From positions 1-48,409 of the forward strand of contig CAJZEE010000007.1 in the NCBI GenBank assembly GCA_915066865.1: 48,409 nucleotides of DNA. Reading direction: 5' to 3'. The notes under the pieces were generated by a model, which was given only the letters and a program-made list of their open reading frames with translations, was not told where the DNA came from and searched no databases. This stretch comes from an uncultured Veillonella sp. Its GTDB lineage: Bacteria > Bacillota > Negativicutes > Veillonellales > Veillonellaceae. Made by a program: the position numbers and the translations under genes. Positions 44,625-48,409 of the stretch are shown here, in pieces; within the stretch, counting starts at the first letter, position 1; each line of letters begins with the position of its first letter.

Positions 44625-44999
44625 TTAAAAGGCCACTTCCAATCGTTCATCAGAAGCGAATGGATTACCTTTTACAAGGCGAGCTGCATTGACACCTAAT
44701 GTGCGCAAGCTATCTGGATATTGAGCATAGCCCGTAAGTCGATAAATAAATTGATGAGCTGGTATGTTTTTATAGGTCAACACAATCGCCTCATCATCAA
44801 CGCCTATCCCAACAGATAACGCCGAATTACGAGATGCTAGGTCGGCCAATGTCATATGCGTACCACTATGGGACTCAATGACAACAGGTAGACCTTCCTC
44901 TTCAATTCCATATAGTACGGGTTTTAGTATATCCTCACTGATATGTGCTGTAGCATACAGCAATATGGTTGGCTTACTGATGATGCTTTGATCCATCAT
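44625..44999 (-). CDS. pduH: diol dehydratase reactivase small subunit (PduH)
   Basis: 124-residue partner of PduG that helps swap damaged cobalamin out of the dehydratase. It has the dehydratase-beta-like fold with ILKPVLYGIEEEGLPV near the start and NPFASDERLEVAF at the end. The start overlaps the pduG stop in an ATGATGG context. Either the first ATG (44999) or the second (44996), with better spacing to GGAGG, could be used. Tight coupling fits equimolar subunits. Confidence 0.92.
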   Translation of the reverse strand: MMDQSIISKPTILLYATAHISEDILKPVLYGIEEEGLPVVIESHSGTHMTLADLASRNSALSVGIGVDDEAIVLTYKNIPAHQFIYRLTGYAQYPDSLRTLGVNAARLVKGNPFASDERLEVAF

Positions 45000-46822
45000 A
45001 AGCCTCCCTTCTGTGCATAGGATAATACTAATCCTGTTGCTACCGCATTTCGTGCCCCTTCAATGCCTCGAATATTGCCTCGCCCCGCTACTAATGCATA
45101 TTGTGAAAGTGCATCGGTTACGAGTTGAGGAATTTCAAAGTCTAATGCAGAGCCACCTACAATAACAACGAATGGTATATCTCGCACATTATGAGTAGGA
45201 CTAACAGATGCCAAAGCGCGGAGTGAATTTGTGACAAATACCCGTTTCTTTGCGGTTTGACGAACTCTTTTAATCTTTTCTAGCGGAATATCTCGCTCTA
45301 CAGGAACAAGTCCATCAGGAGTAACGATAACAACGCGGCCAAACAATGTAGCCGACAGCGGTTCATTAAAGAACTGCACCGTTCCATCTTCATGACGAAT
45401 GTGATATACGCTAAGTACCTGAGCTAATGGATCTCGTTTGATGGCTTCTGCAATATGCATATCCTCTAAACCAAGTTCAGAATTGATGAGCATCGTTACC
45501 ATGTTTCCCGCTCCAGCAAGATGAATGGCTTTAATTTTTCCTTCTTGGTTGATGATGGATGCATCAGTTGAACCTGCCCCTAAATCGAGTATGGCCATTG
45601 GTTTTGCTGTCCCCGGTGTAGTCAAAGCACCTAAGATAGCTGATTCAGCCTCTTCACCACCGATTTCAACTGGTACGCCTAACTCTTTTTCTACCTGCTT
45701 TGCAATGATTTCCATTTGTAGATGATCTGACTTAACCATGGAGGCAATGCCTACGGCTTGTTCCATAGAGAATTCACCTGCAAGGCCACCCTTTACATTG
45801 ATAGGAACAGCTACATCTACGGCTAGCAAGTCTTGGATGAATACATCTTGCGGGGATTTATTCGTCAATTGCGCCATAGTGAGGCGAACCTTTTCAAGCA
45901 TGCCACCTACGTTCGTACCTGCTTCACCACTGATATCATCGATAGGATGAACAGATTCGAGGGTTTCCATAATTCTCTCTGCCCCAGCAGATACATCGAC
46001 GGATACAGTTCGATCATTCCCCATAACAATGATGGATCCTGCTGGTATTACCCGCTCCTTAACGTCCCCTGCTGGTGTTTTGATGACTACAGCTGAGCGA
46101 TTTCCGATAAGAGCTCTAGCGATAGGCACAATATTCTTTGTTTCCTCTGGTGAAAGCTCAAATACAGTGGCAATCCCATAAGGATTAGATAGTTGTGATA
46201 CCACTTGTCCTGGTTCTACTACCTCTACTGCGGAGAGCATACCCATTGGAATTTTATCGATATACGCAACCTCGTCTACGATAGGAATTTTGTTATCTAA
46301 TCGATTATTAACGAGTACGCCGTCATCAGCTTGAAGTATAGCAGCCCGAATATCATAACCTCGCTTACAGTACGCATTAATTAGCTGTGCTACCAATTCA
46401 AAATCGATAATCTTTGGAGCTACCACGATGTATGGCTGACCTTGTGGCTTATCGATTAGTTGCTCAATAGGAACGGTATACCCTACACCAAGACCTAAAC
46501 CACCTGGTGTTTTAGGGTTGTGCCCTATCATGGTAGATTCTGTAATTATGGTTTCTGTAATCGTTTCCATGGCTACATCACCGATAACTGGTGTAGCCTC
46601 ATTAATGCGAACTAAGTCAATATCTCGTAGTGTAAGATTAGCAGACCTGATTAGCGACTTGAGGGCATCCATGAGACCTACGATATTTTCGCGTGTTCCT
46701 TTAATGCCTGTAGTACTAGCGATGGCAGAAGATAAGAACTTCACCTCACCATTGCTATGCACTTCAGCCAAGGCCGCTTCTGTTGTCGAGTTTCCAATAT
46801 CGATGCCAACAATTCGTTTCAT
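44996..46822 (-). CDS. pduG: diol dehydratase reactivase ATPase-like large subunit (PduG)
   Basis: 608-residue actin/Hsp70-fold ATPase that reactivates the inactivated diol dehydratase with PduH. It begins RIVGIDIGNSTTEAALAEV and has AILDLGAGSTDASIIN, AGAGNMVTMLI and FVVIVGGSALDFEIPQLV, as in DdrA/PduG. Length is typical. Good ribosome site TAGGAGATGTCATT. 18 bases downstream of pduE. Confidence 0.95.
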   Translation of the reverse strand: MKRIVGIDIGNSTTEAALAEVHSNGEVKFLSSAIASTTGIKGTRENIVGLMDALKSLIRSANLTLRDIDLVRINEATPVIGDVAMETITETIITESTMIGHNPKTPGGLGLGVGYTVPIEQLIDKPQGQPYIVVAPKIIDFELVAQLINAYCKRGYDIRAAILQADDGVLVNNRLDNKIPIVDEVAYIDKIPMGMLSAVEVVEPGQVVSQLSNPYGIATVFELSPEETKNIVPIARALIGNRSAVVIKTPAGDVKERVIPAGSIIVMGNDRTVSVDVSAGAERIMETLESVHPIDDISGEAGTNVGGMLEKVRLTMAQLTNKSPQDVFIQDLLAVDVAVPINVKGGLAGEFSMEQAVGIASMVKSDHLQMEIIAKQVEKELGVPVEIGGEEAESAILGALTTPGTAKPMAILDLGAGSTDASIINQEGKIKAIHLAGAGNMVTMLINSELGLEDMHIAEAIKRDPLAQVLSVYHIRHEDGTVQFFNEPLSATLFGRVVIVTPDGLVPVERDIPLEKIKRVRQTAKKRVFVTNSLRALASVSPTHNVRDIPFVVIVGGSALDFEIPQLVTDALSQYALVAGRGNIRGIEGARNAVATGLVLSYAQKGGL

Positions 46823-46840
46823 AATGACATCTCCTATAGG

Positions 46841-47377
46841 TTAATTATCACCTTTCAGTTTTTTACGACGTTCGTAATTTTCTGCAGCTTCTCGTACAAA
46901 GTTTGCACAAATCGGAGCCCCTAAACCATCAAGTTCGCTAGCAATATCTAATAGTTCTTGTTTGGAAGAACGATATGGACGAAGTGCATTGTACATTTCA
47001 AGTAAACGTTTATCACTTACCTTCGTCATTTCTGCAGCGCGAGAGAAGTTCAGTTCAATTTGATCTCGGCCCCCAGCCTTAGCAATTTGACCTTGAGCTT
47101 TCAAAATAGATGGAGAAATTTTTAAATCGTCCATTGTAATATGTCCGGCCATTACGTTATCCATCGTAATATGGCTTAAGTCTCGACCTTGACCAAGATC
47201 AATCCATTCTGGATGTTTTTTAGCAATCGGATAATCCTCGATGGTAACCACCCTATCTACAACTGTTGTATTAGGTGTAGATGATGTATGAGGCGCAGAG
47301 TATTGTGTGGTATTTCCCTTTGCCCCTTCTATTTCAGATACGATCTGCCGAATTAAGGCTTCTAATTCGTTAGCCAT
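46841..47377 (-). CDS. pduE: propanediol dehydratase small subunit (PduE)
   Basis: 178-residue gamma subunit of coenzyme B12-dependent diol dehydratase. N-terminal targeting helix NELEALIRQIVSEIEG and an S/T-rich linker precede the core (EDYPIAKKHPEWIDLGQGRD ... LRPYRSSKQELLDIASEL ... YERRKKLKG). Strong ribosome site AAGGAGG. 11 bases downstream of pduD. Confidence 0.95.
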   Translation of the reverse strand: MANELEALIRQIVSEIEGAKGNTTQYSAPHTSSTPNTTVVDRVVTIEDYPIAKKHPEWIDLGQGRDLSHITMDNVMAGHITMDDLKISPSILKAQGQIAKAGGRDQIELNFSRAAEMTKVSDKRLLEMYNALRPYRSSKQELLDIASELDGLGAPICANFVREAAENYERRKKLKGDN

Positions 47378-47388
47378 AGTAAACCTCC

Positions 47389-48087
47389 TTATACAGTGAC
47401 ACGAACTTCATCAGCTGGCTTACCTTTTACTACATGCTTAGTTTCCTTGATATGAAGCAATGCAGATAATGCTTGGTATTTTGGACGAGCCATTTGATCG
47501 TTCAATGTTGGTACTGGTGTTGGGGATTCGCCCTTAGCATATTTAGCAGCATTTTTACCGATAGCACGGTATGTTTCAGCTGTTAATAGCGGTGCTTGAG
47601 GGAATAATTCCAAATTTGAAAGTGGTTGTAAATCGCGTTGGTGAATCAAAGTAGTACCTTTAGATTGAATACCGATACATACACCAGATCCAGAAATAGA
47701 ATCGCCTTCAACAGCTACGGCCGCTACGTCAGAGGAACGGTATACGCGAATCACACGAGCTTTTAAACCTTCTTCTTCGATACCAGCTACTAATTGGCGA
47801 ATTACTTCTTGATGCGGTACACCAACGATAGTTTGTCGTTGACTACGGCCAAAGGCAGGACCAACAGCAATAACTACTTCATCTGCGCTTGTACCAGGTT
47901 GTGCAGGGCCACCAGTTTGGAGCCAGCTATCGTCACCAGTTGGATCTTCATGTCTAGGAGCCGCACTTGATGTTGTGCTTTCACCAACACTAGCCTTGAA
48001 TTGTGGTGCCTCATGAACACCACCCATTTCTTGTAAAACGTCTAGGATAATAGAACGTAATACATCTTTGTTAATTTCAGCCATCAT
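47389..48087 (-). CDS. pduD: propanediol dehydratase medium subunit (PduD)
   Basis: 232-residue beta subunit. N-terminal encapsulation helix AEINKDVLRSIILDVLQEMG, a low-complexity linker, then the core with VIAVGPAFGRSQRQTIVGVP, EEEGLKARVIRVYRSSDV and the conserved IQSKGTTLIHQRDLQPLSNL. The gene begins with two ATGs; the second (48084) is better spaced from AAGGAGG. Nine bases downstream of pduC. Confidence 0.95.
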   Translation of the reverse strand: MMAEINKDVLRSIILDVLQEMGGVHEAPQFKASVGESTTSSAAPRHEDPTGDDSWLQTGGPAQPGTSADEVVIAVGPAFGRSQRQTIVGVPHQEVIRQLVAGIEEEGLKARVIRVYRSSDVAAVAVEGDSISGSGVCIGIQSKGTTLIHQRDLQPLSNLELFPQAPLLTAETYRAIGKNAAKYAKGESPTPVPTLNDQMARPKYQALSALLHIKETKHVVKGKPADEVRVTV

Positions 48088-48096
48088 GACACCTCC

Positions 48097-48357
48097 TTAT
48101 ATATCCCGTGGATCAATGGCGTTTGGAATATTTTTAATGCGTTCCCAATCTTCACCTTCCACACGATAACCTGTGCCAGCACCTTGATAGTCATTTTTAT
48201 TGTTAATCGCGGAGATAACGTTGAAATCACGGTCAAAGATGGCCGATGTTTGTAAGTAATCGCCGGAGATTTTTTGTTTTAATAGATTCAAAATACTTTG
48301 TGCTACATCTTGATGACCTTCTTTAGCTAAGCCTTTTACGAAGTCAACGCCTGTAAC
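48097..48357 (-). CDS. pduC: propanediol dehydratase large subunit (PduC), C-terminal fragment
   Basis: Last ~86 residues of the catalytic alpha subunit. The frame is open to the window edge and reads SVTGVDFVKGLAKEGHQDVA, then LNLLKQKISGDYLQTSAIFD, NDYQGAGTGYRVEGEDW and a final NIPNAIDPRDI, matching the conserved PduC C-terminus. Genuine sequence ends at 48357; beyond it the contig runs into adapter sequence, so the rest of pduC and anything upstream (promoter, regulator) is missing. Confidence 0.93.
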   Translation of the reverse strand, partial: VTGVDFVKGLAKEGHQDVAQSILNLLKQKISGDYLQTSAIFDRDFNVISAINNKNDYQGAGTGYRVEGEDWERIKNIPNAIDPRDI

Positions 48358-48409
48358 AGATCGGAAGAGCGTCGTGTAGGGAAAGAGTGTAGATCTCGGT
48401 GGTCGCCGT
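48358..48409. other. Illumina adapter contamination
   Basis: The final 52 bases begin AGATCGGAAGAGCGTCGTGT and continue to GGTCGCCGT. This is the reverse complement of the Illumina TruSeq universal adapter. It is directly joined to pduC coding sequence. Not biological. Confidence 0.98.

Overview
The window is a 48.4 kb, AT-rich contig end from an anaerobic Negativicutes bacterium, most likely Veillonella or a close relative. This is inferred from gene content: an L-lactate permease next to an LDH2-type dehydrogenase, a tannase-like secreted protein, BadF-type acyl-CoA dehydratase activation, and a cobalamin-dependent propanediol system. No ribosomal marker is present to confirm it. Both ends carry artefacts. 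The last 52 bases are Illumina adapter sequence, and the first ~50 bases contain an apparent frameshift in the nhaC fragment.

Layout. 1-3572 (+): C-terminal part of an NhaC antiporter, then fruK and fruA for fructose uptake and phosphorylation. 4027-7647 (+): a 1206-residue exported protein with a 20-residue tandem-repeat helical region and a tannase-type hydrolase domain. 7923-9323 (-): a CymR-like Rrf2 regulator and cysK. 9817-10380 (-): ahpC. 10570-14578 (-): housekeeping cluster DUF1934-argS-pyrG plus a small membrane protein. 14630-22733 (-): GIY-YIG protein, cyclophilin lipoprotein, DUF3829-like lipoprotein, HAD phosphatase, DUF1653, GldA-like dehydrogenase, BrnQ and a cytoplasmic molybdopterin oxidoreductase. 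23314-26386 (+): LDH2-family dehydrogenase and lactate permease. 26776-27963 (+): Bcr/CflA drug exporter behind a possible attenuator. 27964-28825: a cluster of large palindromic elements between convergent genes. 28826-33082 (-): a giant activase/dehydratase fusion.

33618-48357 (-) is one long propanediol-utilisation (pdu) microcompartment operon. In transcription order it reads pduC (3' end only), D, E, G, H, O, pduF-like facilitator, U, V, cobT-like, A, B, a 59-residue small gene, pduK-like, J, L, eutJ-like, M, N, P, Q. The dehydratase (CDE) converts 1,2-propanediol to propionaldehyde. GH reactivates it, and PduO and the CobT-like enzyme serve its cobamide cofactor. The shell is built from A, B, J, K, U and N. 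PduP and PduL turn the aldehyde into propionyl-CoA and propionyl phosphate, and PduQ recycles NADH. PduS, PduT, PduW and a PocR regulator are not seen in the window.

The most interesting items are: the 59-residue pdu protein with an encapsulation-peptide-like helix at each end; the palindromic elements with compensatory arm changes; the tannase fused to a long repeat stalk; a terminator placed just before the drug exporter; an over-represented ten-base word, TTGTGAAAGT, on one strand; and an operator-like palindrome over the brnQ start region.
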